DNA of 64,000 nucleotides from Fallopia convolvulus (lineage: Eukaryota > Streptophyta > Magnoliopsida > Caryophyllales > Polygonaceae). Positions within the stretch are counted from its first letter, which is position 1. The number at the start of each line of letters is the position of its first letter. Made by a program: the position numbers and the translations under genes. Under the pieces are notes generated by a model, which saw only the letters and a program-made list of their open reading frames with translations, did no database searches and was not told where the DNA came from. The stretch is from assembly GCA_964016875.1 (NCBI GenBank), contig OZ024735.1:15397934-15461933 (forward strand), read 5' to 3'. Shown one piece after another: positions 63,781 to 64,000 of the stretch.

Positions 63781-64000
63781 CTAGCCAGCTTCGACGGAGC
63801 TGTCCGTGTCCGACTCATTTCCGTCGGGACCGGGCTGGCGGGACCCACCTGTCTGCGGGTCAAAGTCTCCACTTCGCATCCGCTGCATGAACGCCTCGAC
63901 CTCGAGCATCCTACTTTGTAGGTCCGCCACAGTTTGCGTAAGCGCAATATTTTGCCGCGTCAATTCCGCCACCCGAGGAGCTTGTCGACATGGCGCCGTT
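63781..64000 (-). CDS. C-terminal part of a CACTA-associated protein (partial)
   Basis: ELTRQNIALTQTVADLQSRM, LEVEAFMQRMRSGD, then a hydrophilic tail ending DTDSSVEAG and stop. The leucine-rich coiled coil followed by an acidic end resembles the C-terminus of plant En/Spm-type transposon proteins (transposase_24 or TNPA-like). The frame is open to the window edge (at least to 63972 from an internal Met). It looks undamaged as far as seen. GC content is far above its surroundings. Confidence 0.6.
   Translation of the reverse strand, partial: TAPCRQAPRVAELTRQNIALTQTVADLQSRMLEVEAFMQRMRSGDFDPQTGGSRQPGPDGNESDTDSSVEAG

Larger units (their letters stand above)
63191..64000 (-). mobile_element. CACTA element, one end (runs off the window)
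   Basis: Terminus CACTACAAAAAAACGCAG at 63191 is followed by some 20 subterminal motifs of the type TTAGCGACCACATGGTCGCTAA (63210-63650). These are the same motif family as the element at 1488. An ORF on the minus strand ends 600 bases inside, so this is the 3' side of the element. The other end lies beyond 64000. Confidence 0.88.

Overview
This window reads as AT-rich nuclear DNA of a flowering plant, most likely a eudicot. The grounds are spliced genes with GT/AG introns, a plant CC-NBS-LRR immune receptor, plant-type CACTA, MULE, hAT, mariner, Helitron, Athila, copia and LINE elements, an endogenous plant pararetrovirus relic, and gene fragments that match plant EF1B-gamma, farnesyl diphosphate synthase, cyclophilin and a ZAT-type zinc-finger protein. 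The species cannot be named from the sequence. I see no rRNA, tRNA gene or CRISPR array.

Only two loci look like intact host genes. One is a three-exon gene for a 132-residue, single-pass, probably mitochondrial protein (29190-29794, +). The other is a two-exon gene for a 928-residue CC-NBS-LRR receptor (39832-42784, -). Almost everything else is transposable-element sequence, much of it nested.

Layout, left to right. 1-1138: LINE reverse-transcriptase relic (-). 1488-9963: 5' portion of a CACTA element with a broken transposase. It is split by a complete 5.1-kb CACTA element carrying EF1B-gamma exons (2007-7095, TSD AAG) and by a 394-bp foldback MITE (8441-8834, TSD TAC). 9964-about 15700: Athila-like Ty3 element with one LTR, gag, protease and only the tail of integrase. 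16338-17453: fragments of farnesyl diphosphate synthase and cyclophilin genes. 18745-20462: possible exons of an unidentified gene, and a SINE with a 9-bp TSD. 20560-30507: a cluster of five short Helitrons, a 1.6-kb inverted duplication, a Stowaway MITE and the 132-aa gene. 30649-31605: long-TIR element. 33103-36376: 3.3-kb mariner-like element whose transposase ORF is open but has lost most of its catalytic domain. 36470-39029: copia deletion derivative whose 3' LTR contains a hAT element (8-bp TSD) and a Pack-MULE (9-bp TSD) carrying a ZAT-like zinc-finger fragment. 39832-42784: the CNL gene. 42930-43717: TIR element with an internal tandem repeat. 44050-47700: endogenous caulimovirid relic. 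49188-62690: mixed copia and Ty3 fragments in both orientations. 63191-64000: the end of another CACTA element of the same family as the one at 1488.

The main theme is gene-fragment capture: three, perhaps four, unrelated events sit within 40 kb (CACTA with EF1B-gamma, an unassigned carrier with FPS and cyclophilin, MULE with ZAT zinc finger, and possibly the mariner element with a Cys/His-rich exon). Target-site duplications and, in one case, exact reading-frame evidence give a relative order of several insertions. The intact CNL gene sits within this repeat-rich region.
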